Origin: Syntrophobacterales bacterium
GTDB taxonomy: Bacteria > Desulfobacterota > Syntrophorhabdia > Syntrophorhabdales > WCHB1-27
Length of the DNA: 10,724 nucleotides
NCBI GenBank assembly: GCA_017881765.1
Contig: JADGQN010000125.1
Location: forward strand, 1 to 10,724
Direction of reading: 5' to 3'
Shown: piece after piece, positions 4,995 through 10,724 of the stretch
Position numbering within the stretch: position 1 is the first letter of the stretch
How the letters are laid out: every line of letters begins with the position of its first letter
Notes under the pieces: model-generated
Told to the model about the DNA's origin: nothing
What the model saw: only the letters and a program-made list of their open reading frames with translations
Database searches by the model: none
Made by a program: the position numbers and the translations under genes

Positions 4995-7130
4995 ATGACT
5001 GACTTAAAGGTAAGGGAGATCAAGAGATTGGCTTACGAGAGGCCTCCGATAAGAAGGGGGTATGCGAACCAGACTCTCTATGTCAACATTTCGGACTCGA
5101 CAATCTCCTGCAAACCCGTAAGCGAGAAGATGAAGGAAACCTTCGTGGGAGGAAAGGGCTTTGATCTCTGGCTCCTCTGGAACGCTGTGAATAGCAGGAC
5201 CCGGTGGGACTCTCCCGAGAACGCCCTTTGCATCGCCTGCGGGCCATTGGGCGGAACCCCGATATATCCGGGATCAGGTAAAAGCATCGTGACCGCCATC
5301 TCTCCCACTACGGGCTCGGTGATGGACTCCAATGTGGGCGGTTTCTTCGGTCCCTACTTAAAGTTCTCAGGTTTCGATGCCCTGGAAATCCAGGGTAAAA
5401 CCGACGTGCCCACGGTCATCTTCATCGACGGCATCAATAAACAGGTCCAGGTACTGGAAGTGACCGGTCTCCCGGAAGGGGCGCATGAAATCTCCGAAGT
5501 CCTGACCAACCATTTTGGCCAGGGAAAGCCAAGGAACATATCCGTGGTCTCCTCAGGACCCGGCGCAAAGCACACCCTGATCGGACTCCTCAACTTCTCC
5601 TGGTACGACCCGAAAAGATCACGGGCCCGGCTCAAGCAGGCAGGCCGGGGAGGTCTCGGGACCGTATTCGCGGATAAGGGCTTGAAAGCCATCGTGGCCC
5701 GCTGGGATACGGTGACCCTGGCGATGAATGACCCTGCTGATGAGGCGGCCCTCAAAGAGGTGGCAAGGCTCCACTCCCGGGAGATCATGGAACAGGACCC
5801 CAAGCAAAACCAGATGTCGATGGTTGGCACTGCCCATCTCGTCCCCATCATGAATGATTATGACCTTCTGCCCACCCACAACTTCCGTTACGGCCGGCAT
5901 CCCGACGCATCCAAAGTTGGAATGGACGTTTACAGGCCTCTCTTTGACAAGGGATACGACGGGTGCTGGATGGGCTGCTCGCTGGCCTGTTCCCACGGAG
6001 TCAAGGACTTTGTGCCCACAACCGGCCCTCATGCCGGGCAAAAGGTCTACGTGGATGGGCCGGAGTACGAGACGATCGCGGGCTGCGGTTCAAACCATGG
6101 GATCTTTGATCCCCTGCACATCATTGAGATGAACTTCTACTGCGATAACTACGGGCTCGATTCAATTTCAGTAGGGACCTCCATCGCGTTTGCCATGGAG
6201 TGCTTTGAGACGGGTCTCATCAATAAAACCCACACGGGGATGGACCTGTCCTTCGGGAACAAGGCCAGCGCCCTGGAGATCGTCCATCAGATGGCACGCG
6301 GAGAAGGGTTCGGCAAGATGGTGGGACAGGGCGTGCGCAGGATGAAGCAAATCTTCTCACGTGAATACGGCGCGGACCGCGCCTTCATGGAGGACATCGG
6401 CATGGAGGCCAAGGGTCTCGAGTTCTCCGAATACATGCCCAAGGAATCCCTTGCCCAGCAGGGCGGCTACGGCCTCGCCCTCAAAGGACCCCAGCATGAC
6501 GAGGCATGGCTCATCTTCCTGGATATGGTGCACAATTTCATGCCCACATTCGAGCAAAAGGCTGAAGCTCTCCACTGGTTCCCCCTGTGGCGCACCTGGT
6601 TCGGCCTCTGTGGCCTGTGCAAACTCCCCTGGAACGACGTGGTGCCGGCGGACAACAAGCAGACCAAAGAGCCTGCAAAGGTAATCCAGCACGTCGAATG
6701 GTACACGCAGTATTTTAATGCGGTGACCGGCAAGAGCCTGGTACCCGCTGACTTGATCACCATGAGTGAAAAGGTCTATAACTTCCAGCGCATCCTCTGT
6801 CTCAAGATGGGCTACGGCCGGCGGGAGCATGATGCCATTCCATACAGATCCATGGGTCCGGTGACCGTCGATGAATATGAATCGAGGGCCGAACGTTACG
6901 ACAAGCAGTTGAAGGAGATTTACGCGGTAGACACCGACGGAAAAGACACGGCAGAGAAGGTGAAGACGCTCCGGAAATTCCGCGAAGAGAGATATGAGCA
7001 GCTCAAGGACGCCGTGTACGAGCGAAGGGGCTGGACACATGATGGCATCCCGACGCTTGACACGGTAAGGCGGCTCGGGATAGACTTTCCCGAGGTTCTG
7101 GACGTGTTGCAGGCGCATGGAGTGGCGTAA
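4995..7130 (+). CDS. tungsten-type aldehyde:ferredoxin oxidoreductase (AOR) family, large catalytic subunit
   Basis: A 711-residue member of the AOR family, which carries a bis-pterin tungsten (or molybdenum) site and one [4Fe-4S] cluster and converts aldehyde plus water to acid while reducing ferredoxin, or the reverse. The N-terminal domain has FVGGKGFDLWLLW (residues 50-62), GPLGGTPIYPGSGKS (83-97) and GRGGLGTVFADKGLKAI (217-233). The cluster motif is GCWMGCSLAC (C324, C328, C332), with the last ligand C539 or C542 in FGLCGLCKLPWND. The ATG at 4995 is chosen because GGGAG lies 9 nt upstream; a TTG at 4965 would add ten Lys/Arg-rich residues without a ribosome site. The first cysteines are spaced C-x3-C-x3-C, not C-x2-C-x3-C as in archaeal AOR. 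The protein is longer than the roughly 600 residues of archaeal AOR, with a charged C-terminal extension after about residue 625. BamB-type and other aromatic or unusual substrates remain possible. No ferredoxin-like or NADH-linked partner is encoded nearby. Confidence 0.9.
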   Translation: MTDLKVREIKRLAYERPPIRRGYANQTLYVNISDSTISCKPVSEKMKETFVGGKGFDLWLLWNAVNSRTRWDSPENALCIACGPLGGTPIYPGSGKSIVTAISPTTGSVMDSNVGGFFGPYLKFSGFDALEIQGKTDVPTVIFIDGINKQVQVLEVTGLPEGAHEISEVLTNHFGQGKPRNISVVSSGPGAKHTLIGLLNFSWYDPKRSRARLKQAGRGGLGTVFADKGLKAIVARWDTVTLAMNDPADEAALKEVARLHSREIMEQDPKQNQMSMVGTAHLVPIMNDYDLLPTHNFRYGRHPDASKVGMDVYRPLFDKGYDGCWMGCSLACSHGVKDFVPTTGPHAGQKVYVDGPEYETIAGCGSNHGIFDPLHIIEMNFYCDNYGLDSISVGTSIAFAMECFETGLINKTHTGMDLSFGNKASALEIVHQMARGEGFGKMVGQGVRRMKQIFSREYGADRAFMEDIGMEAKGLEFSEYMPKESLAQQGGYGLALKGPQHDEAWLIFLDMVHNFMPTFEQKAEALHWFPLWRTWFGLCGLCKLPWNDVVPADNKQTKEPAKVIQHVEWYTQYFNAVTGKSLVPADLITMSEKVYNFQRILCLKMGYGRREHDAIPYRSMGPVTVDEYESRAERYDKQLKEIYAVDTDGKDTAEKVKTLRKFREERYEQLKDAVYERRGWTHDGIPTLDTVRRLGIDFPEVLDVLQAHGVA

Positions 7131-7327
7131 TGGTACTGGATGAGGGTAGAGAGTTCTGCTGGAGAGAAGGCATGACGGTCGCCGACCTTCTGAAGGAGTT
7201 GGATGACCCGTACCCCTATGCCGTAGTACGCGTCAACGACGCCGTCATTTCAGGGCCCGACTTCGAAAAAGCCGCGGTACCGCGAGGCTCGGAAGTACAC
7301 CTCATCCCCCTGATCGCGGGCGGATAG
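7130..7327 (+). CDS. MoaD/ThiS-family small sulfur carrier protein
   Basis: A 65-residue ubiquitin-fold protein ending in IAGG (residues 62-65), the C-terminal Gly-Gly that is adenylated and loaded with sulfur in MoaD and ThiS. The middle shows the family's usual pattern: TVADLLKELD (16-25), AVVRVNDAVI (31-40), and a charged stretch before EVHLIPLIAGG (55-65). Its ATG overlaps the AOR stop by one base (TAATG), so the pair is translationally coupled. MoaD-like proteins next to AOR genes are common and fit a role in making the dithiolene sulfurs of the enzyme's pterin. A thiamine (ThiS) role is less likely, because no thi genes are present. No partner MoaE or activating enzyme is in the window. 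Confidence 0.85.
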   Translation: MVLDEGREFCWREGMTVADLLKELDDPYPYAVVRVNDAVISGPDFEKAAVPRGSEVHLIPLIAGG

Positions 7328-7350
7328 ACTAAGGCAGAGGTAAAAACAAG

Positions 7351-7450
7351 AACAGGTAGAGGAAAGAACAGGAACGAAGGTTGAGAGAAGAGCCAAGAAA
7401 AGTCTTGGTCCCTGTTTCAACCTTCGTTTTAGTCTTTACCTATACCTGCT
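7351..7450. repeat. long imperfect inverted repeat between convergent operons
   Basis: The 34-nt arms 7351-7384 and 7417-7450 are inverted copies matching at 26 of 34 positions; the inner 12 nt match perfectly. The whole occupies most of the 149-bp gap between the converging genes. The left arm region also carries a direct repeat, AAGAACAGG at 7348-7356 and 7364-7372, a 16-bp step. Beyond serving as a terminator, the length suggests a small repeated hairpin element (REP- or MITE-like), which needs other genomic copies to confirm. Confidence 0.55.
7373..7428. terminator. bidirectional transcription terminator
   Basis: AACGAAGGTTGA (7373-7384) pairs perfectly with TCAACCTTCGTT (7417-7428). Nested inside is a second perfect stem, CCAAGA (7393-7398), loop AAAG, TCTTGG (7403-7408). 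The right arm runs into TTTTAGTCTTT, a T-rich tail for plus-strand transcripts; the left side is A-rich, giving U-rich RNA for minus-strand transcripts. It lies between the stops of the MoaD-like gene (7327) and the convergent dehydratase-like gene (7477) and should end both transcripts. Confidence 0.75.
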
Positions 7451-7476
7451 TTATCTCTTTCCTGTTATTCTTTGCG

Positions 7477-8913
7477 TCAGTCTTTAACGCCTGCAAGCCG
7501 TTTGGCCGCCTTTTTCTTGCTTTCGATGTCGGTTTCCCTGAATATGGTCACACGGTGCGCCTCGGGTGAGCCGCCGCCGTGGATGTCGGAAATAGTATCC
7601 GCGCTCTCCATCGCCAGCTTTTCCGCCAGTCTGTACATCTTCACCCTTTTCTCCACGGGCACGCTATCCACACCCTTCATGTACTTCTTCAGCAAGTCCC
7701 CGATCTCCGGGTTCGCAAAATCCCTGTCGGACGGCAGGTCAGCTACAAAGCCGCCGCACGCATCGATCATGAGCCTCGTCGCCTCTGCCATCTCCTTACC
7801 TTCATGGATCTTCGACGCGTTGGCCAGGACCGTATCGATGAAATAGGCTCCTGAAGGCTGTTTCTTTCCTTCGTAAGAAGAAGCCAGGCAACATGCATAG
7901 AGCGTTTCGGCCCTGTGGATCATGTCGATCACCTTCTGCTTCAGGTGACCCGCTTTCGCTGTGCCGTTGTAATCCATCAGGTTGAGGGCGCAGCCGACCA
8001 TGCAATCGATCTTGCCGGACTTGCATCCGCCATGGCTCTGCCGGTGGAAGGAGGAAAACTTCACGACCATGTCCTGGGCAAACTCCGACTCCCCGCACAT
8101 GAAGACCCTTTCCCACGGAACGAAGACATTGTCGAAGATAAGCGTGGGGCAGTACTTGGAATAATAAACGTTGCCGCAATCGGCACCGTCAAGTTCGCGC
8201 ATATCCAACGAGGACCTGCCGACCACGTGGATCAGTCCCGGCGCATCCGAAGGAACGGCAAAGGAAACGGCGTAGTCCGCATCGCCCTTGCCCATCGCCC
8301 GTGTGGGAATGACGATGATCTCGTGGGATGAGAGAGAGCCGGTCTGGTGGGCCTTCGCTCCGCGGACAACGATGCCGTCGTCACGCTTCTCCACCACGCG
8401 GACGAACATGTCTTTGTCCACCTGCTCGTGGGGCGCGAGTGAGCGGTCGCCCTTCACGTCCGTAACGCCTGCATTGGCCGTGAGGTCCTCCCTCTGCATA
8501 CGCTTCAGGAACTCCGTGAACCGCTTATAATACTCTGTGTTGTACTTCTTGTCGATGTCGTAGGTCACGATGGCCAGTGTTGAGAGACAGTCGAGGCCCG
8601 TACACCTCTGGTGGCACGTACCTACGTGATTAGCCGTCTTGCGGTTCACCTTCACCCTTGCCACAAGGTCACCGACGTTGGCGGGCGGCAGCGTGAAACG
8701 GCTTACGGGCTCGTTAATAAGCGGGCTTACCGTGACGAACAGATCCTTGTTCTCAGCCATCTCCGCCAGCTCATACGTGGCGCCCGTTGCCTCAATACCC
8801 GCGCGCAGGCGTGGGTTATCGACGATGTTGGTGACGCGCTGCCCGAACATGTAGGCAGTGGGCTTAAGAGCCCGAATTGATTCAATGTATTCCGCTTTTG
8901 TCTTAAGACCCAT
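7477..8913 (-). CDS. 4-hydroxybutyryl-CoA dehydratase-like flavoprotein with [4Fe-4S] cluster (HpaB/AbfD family)
   Basis: A 478-residue member of the 4-hydroxyphenylacetate 3-hydroxylase (HpaB) superfamily that looks like the anaerobic branch typified by 4-hydroxybutyryl-CoA dehydratase (AbfD), which uses FAD and a [4Fe-4S] cluster for a radical dehydration and delta-isomerisation. The evidence is conservation of all four cluster ligands at AbfD spacing: C100 and C104 in GTCHQRCTG, and H290 and C297 in FHRQSHGGCKSG, against C99, C103, H292 and C299 in AbfD. T191 (GAKAHQTGS) and K298 probably match AbfD T190 and K300. The flavin-domain segment IFDNVFVPWERVF (259-271) and a C-terminal helix bundle are typical. 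His294 lies where AbfD has Tyr296, so the substrate may differ. A strong AGGAGG site precedes the ATG. It lies 55 bp downstream of the GntR gene on the same strand, so it may share its transcript. Its substrate is unknown; a flavin monooxygenase role is unlikely given the cluster ligands. Confidence 0.85.
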   Translation of the reverse strand: MGLKTKAEYIESIRALKPTAYMFGQRVTNIVDNPRLRAGIEATGATYELAEMAENKDLFVTVSPLINEPVSRFTLPPANVGDLVARVKVNRKTANHVGTCHQRCTGLDCLSTLAIVTYDIDKKYNTEYYKRFTEFLKRMQREDLTANAGVTDVKGDRSLAPHEQVDKDMFVRVVEKRDDGIVVRGAKAHQTGSLSSHEIIVIPTRAMGKGDADYAVSFAVPSDAPGLIHVVGRSSLDMRELDGADCGNVYYSKYCPTLIFDNVFVPWERVFMCGESEFAQDMVVKFSSFHRQSHGGCKSGKIDCMVGCALNLMDYNGTAKAGHLKQKVIDMIHRAETLYACCLASSYEGKKQPSGAYFIDTVLANASKIHEGKEMAEATRLMIDACGGFVADLPSDRDFANPEIGDLLKKYMKGVDSVPVEKRVKMYRLAEKLAMESADTISDIHGGGSPEAHRVTIFRETDIESKKKAAKRLAGVKD

Positions 8914-8952
8914 GGTGTAACCTCCTCCTGTTGATTTTCATTATGGTAATGT

Positions 8953-8965
8953 CGCAAACCTTGCG
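8953..8965. repeat. small palindrome between the regulator and the dehydratase-like gene
   Basis: CGCAA, three nt, TTGCG in the 55-bp gap between the GntR-type stop and the ribosome site of the dehydratase-like gene. It could be an operator half-site pair or a short RNA hairpin. I see no convincing -35/-10 pair in the same gap. Confidence 0.3.
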
Positions 8966-8968
8966 TTG

Positions 8969-9667
8969 CTAGAACTCGGCCTTCTCCTGTTCCGCCAGCA
9001 TCTTGCGGACACCTGCCAGAACCTGCACCTTCACATTCGTGACGTGGTTCTTCAGCACGCTCTGTGCCCTTTCAAGACTGCGCACGGAAACGGTATCGTA
9101 TATCTCCTGGTGCTCCTGGTCGGTTGCCGTGAGGGACGTCCTGGGAAGATTGCCGTACTTAAGGAACAGGATATCGAACAGATTTTCCAGGGTGCGGACC
9201 TGTGTCTCCTTCCCCGAAAGGGATGCGAGCGTCAGGTGAAATTCCCTGTTCTTGAAAAGACGCTCTTTCAGATAGATTTCGCGCTCGGCTGCCTGATGCG
9301 CGTGGAGCGCCGCCTTCAGTTTGCCAAGCGCCTCCTTGTTGAGGTTGTGAATGGTAGCGCGAAGAAGCGAAGGCTCGATAAGCTCCCTCATCTCATAGAT
9401 CTCTTCGATCTCTTTGATACTGAAGGGAGTCATACAGAATCCGCGGTTCGGTTCATGAGACACAAAGCTGAGCAACTCGAGTCTCTTCAGCGCCTGGATA
9501 ATGGGCGTCGGGCTCAGATGCAACTTCTCGGCGAGTTCCCGGTAAGCGATCTTCTGCCCCGGTACGAGTTCCCTCGTGTAGATCATGCGCCGAATCCCAT
9601 GATAGGCAATCTGGCTGCTGTCTTCCGCCGGCTGCTTGCCGCCCTTTTCACTTTTCTTTTGCGCCAT
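8969..9667 (-). CDS. GntR-family transcriptional regulator, FadR/FCD subfamily
   Basis: A 232-residue DNA-binding regulator. Residues about 18-80 are the winged helix-turn-helix: an initial helix with YHGIRRMIYTRELVPGQKI, then the helix-turn-helix AYRELAEKLHLSPTPIIQAL (41-60) and the wing to about 80. Residues about 85-225 form the all-helical FCD ligand-binding domain, with candidate metal-binding histidines H144 (NREFHLTL), H186 (DQEHQEIY) and H208 (KNHVTNV). Such proteins usually bind a carboxylate or acyl-CoA-type effector. The ATG at 9667 is preferred over a GTG at 9700, which adds an unlikely Lys/Gln tail from an A-rich leader. The ribosome site (GGGTG) is weak. It lies upstream of the dehydratase-like gene and divergent from the ligase gene, so it probably controls one or both. 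The recognition helix has SPTPII in place of the usual SRTPVR. Confidence 0.9.
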   Translation of the reverse strand: MAQKKSEKGGKQPAEDSSQIAYHGIRRMIYTRELVPGQKIAYRELAEKLHLSPTPIIQALKRLELLSFVSHEPNRGFCMTPFSIKEIEEIYEMRELIEPSLLRATIHNLNKEALGKLKAALHAHQAAEREIYLKERLFKNREFHLTLASLSGKETQVRTLENLFDILFLKYGNLPRTSLTATDQEHQEIYDTVSVRSLERAQSVLKNHVTNVKVQVLAGVRKMLAEQEKAEF

Positions 9668-9705
9668 CTCTGCACCCTTTTTTGTTTTTTGTTGTAGCAC
9701 GATTT

Positions 9706-9734
9706 ATTCTACACATATTAAATTACATTTGCAA
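9706..9734 (-). promoter_or_regulatory. possible promoter of the GntR-type regulator gene
   Basis: On the minus strand TTGCAA (9734-9729), 17 nt, TAGAAT (9711-9706), within an AT-rich stretch and about 40 nt upstream of the ATG at 9667. Both hexamers are one or two changes from consensus. Confidence 0.45.
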
Positions 9735-9805
9735 TTAAATTTTAAAAACATTTTATGATAACTATTTGCGCACTCAATTTAAAATTAATTATCTGATTAT
9801 TTTCG

Positions 9806-9834
9806 TTGACATGCGACCCCGGCGATTTTATACT
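9806..9834 (+). promoter_or_regulatory. strong sigma-70-type promoter for the CoA-ligase gene
   Basis: Perfect TTGACA (9806-9811), 17 nt, TATACT (9829-9834): the best promoter in the window. AT-rich DNA lies upstream (9712-9805), which could act as an UP element. Transcription would start near 9841, giving a leader of about 60 nt. Confidence 0.75.
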
Positions 9835-9845
9835 TGTGTGCACGA
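9834..9845. promoter_or_regulatory. candidate operator at the ligase promoter start site
   Basis: TTGTGTGCACGA is an imperfect dyad (8 of 12 positions symmetric) with GT and AC at the spacing often seen in GntR/FCD operators, centred at the expected transcription start. The adjacent divergent regulator is the obvious candidate binder. Its recognition helix lacks the arginines that normally read GT/AC, so this call is tentative. Confidence 0.3.
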
Positions 9846-9900
9846 TCTCTGGATAGGGACGCGCTGCCGTGAAAAATAAGCCTAAAGGAACCGAATCGCC

Positions 9901-10724
9901 ATGAGACTGCATGAATACGAGGCATTGGATATCTTTGAGCAGAACCGTATCCCTGTTCCCCACCGCGGTATTGCAACGACCATGCACGAAGCGTTACAGC
10001 TGGCCGGAGAGATAGGCTATCCGGTCGTGCTGAAAGCCCAGGTTCTCGTGGGAGGGCGCGGACTTGCCGGGGGCATAAAGATGGCTTCCAATCCCGACGA
10101 ACTGAAGGATATGGCCGAGGAACTGCTCGGCTCCGATGTCAAGGGACTCCCGGTAGGGAAGATACTCGTCTGCGAGAAGGCGGAGATCGCGAAAGAACTC
10201 TATCTGGGCATCACGATAGACGGCTATTCAGGCAGGCCCGTCATTGTTGTCAGTACGGAAGGGGGAGCGCTTATCGAAGAAACGGCGAGAACATCGCCGG
10301 AAAAGATGGCAGCGATCCATATCGACCCCTCCTTCGGCTATTACCCGTACCAGGCCCGCTCCCTTCTTCGGATGCTCGGGCTGAAGCAGCAACTCATCAC
10401 TCCATGGAGTGACATCATCGGCCAGCTATATAACGTGGCACTGCGTTATGAGGCCCTGATCGCTGAGATCAACCCCCTGGTCGTCCTCCCGAATGGTGGG
10501 CTCCTCGCTGTTGATGCTGTCCTCGAAATAGACGATTCGGCCCTGTCGCGGATTCACTTCCCTCTGCCGGATCGCGTGGATCGGATCGAGAATCCCCTGG
10601 AGCGCAGGGGCAGGGAGATTGGTGTCACCTATGTAGACTTGGACGGGGACATAGGCATCATCTCGTCGGGCGCCGGCCTGGGCATGGCATCCATGGATAT
10701 CATTGGCCAGAAGATGAAGCCCGC
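9901..10724 (+). CDS. sucC: ADP-forming acyl-CoA (succinyl-CoA-type) ligase, beta subunit, cut by right edge
   Basis: The first 274 residues of a SucC-like subunit (about 390 in full). With an alpha subunit (SucD-type, not in the window) it makes a CoA thioester from an acid, CoA and ATP, or makes ATP in reverse. The start MRLHEYEALDIFEQNRIPVP is typical. The ATP-grasp domain has LKAQVLVGGRGLAGGIK (44-60), AKELYLGITID (97-107), STEGG (118-122) and AEINPLV (188-194) with D205 beyond. The CoA-ligase domain begins near TYVDLDGDIGIISSGAGLGMASMD (243-266). It lacks some canonical SucC residues: the LDGK/LDAK Lys is V207. It may therefore be a paralogue acting on another acid; malate-CoA-ligase-type enzymes are an alternative. 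GGAA lies 10 nt before the ATG. A strong promoter and a divergent GntR regulator precede it. Confidence 0.85.
   Translation, partial: MRLHEYEALDIFEQNRIPVPHRGIATTMHEALQLAGEIGYPVVLKAQVLVGGRGLAGGIKMASNPDELKDMAEELLGSDVKGLPVGKILVCEKAEIAKELYLGITIDGYSGRPVIVVSTEGGALIEETARTSPEKMAAIHIDPSFGYYPYQARSLLRMLGLKQQLITPWSDIIGQLYNVALRYEALIAEINPLVVLPNGGLLAVDAVLEIDDSALSRIHFPLPDRVDRIENPLERRGREIGVTYVDLDGDIGIISSGAGLGMASMDIIGQKMKP

Noticed and set aside
6357..7118. Minus-strand frame of 253 residues inside the AOR gene
   Set aside because: It lies entirely within a well-supported gene, starts and ends nowhere meaningful, and reads as an antisense shadow of a GC-rich gene.
8966..9697. Plus-strand frame of 243 residues opposite the regulator gene
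   Set aside because: It mirrors the GntR gene almost exactly; only the minus strand gives recognisable helix-turn-helix and FCD motifs.
9742..9987. Minus-strand 81-residue frame across the ligase start
   Set aside because: It spans the divergent promoter region and the start of the ligase gene with no ribosome site or recognisable motif.
1..10724. CRISPR array, tRNA, rRNA, prophage or toxin-antitoxin locus
   Set aside because: I saw no regularly spaced repeats, no cloverleaf-type sequences and no phage or toxin signatures. The two overlapping small genes at 1160-2157 do not look like a toxin-antitoxin pair.

Overview
The window looks like an accessory or catabolic region of a strictly anaerobic bacterium. 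The closest fit from gene content is a syntrophic or sulfate-reducing deltaproteobacterium of the aromatic-degrading type, such as a Syntrophorhabdus-like organism. This is inferred from a tungsten-type aldehyde:ferredoxin oxidoreductase (AOR), an oxygen-sensitive [4Fe-4S]/flavin dehydratase of the 4-hydroxybutyryl-CoA dehydratase type, a URO-D-type protein, an IS1634-type transposase and a moderately GC-rich composition. No rRNA or other marker gene is present, so the taxonomy is a guess.

Layout. Positions 1-1009 (minus) hold the N-terminal 336 residues of an IS1634-family transposase that runs off the left edge. Positions 1160-2157 (plus) hold two overlapping genes of unknown function that share a homologous C-terminal domain; the first may be a remnant cut by the IS. 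Positions 4765-2235 (minus) hold a two-gene operon: a URO-D/corrinoid-methyltransferase-like protein followed 2 nt later by an endonuclease Q homologue. A 229-bp divergent control region (4766-4994) carries promoter-like elements in both directions, an inverted repeat over the plus-strand -35 and a leader hairpin. Positions 4995-7327 (plus) hold the AOR gene and a MoaD/ThiS-like sulfur carrier overlapping it by one base. A strong bidirectional hairpin (7351-7450) separates these from the converging minus-strand pair: a GntR/FCD regulator (9667-8969) and the 4-hydroxybutyryl-CoA dehydratase-like enzyme (8913-7477). An AT-rich divergent region (9668-9900) with a near-consensus promoter drives a succinyl-CoA-synthetase beta-like ligase (9901 onward, cut by the right edge).

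How the genes may work together (inference). The AOR would interconvert an aldehyde and an acid using ferredoxin, with the small MoaD-like protein supporting its pterin cofactor. The ADP-forming ligase could turn an acid into its CoA thioester. The dehydratase-like flavoprotein could then perform a radical dehydration or isomerisation on a CoA thioester. The GntR/FCD protein sits between the last two and is the likely local regulator. The substrate is not identifiable from sequence. The most interesting point is that the dehydratase keeps all four Fe-S ligands but appears to carry His where the characterised enzyme has a key Tyr, so it may act on a different substrate.
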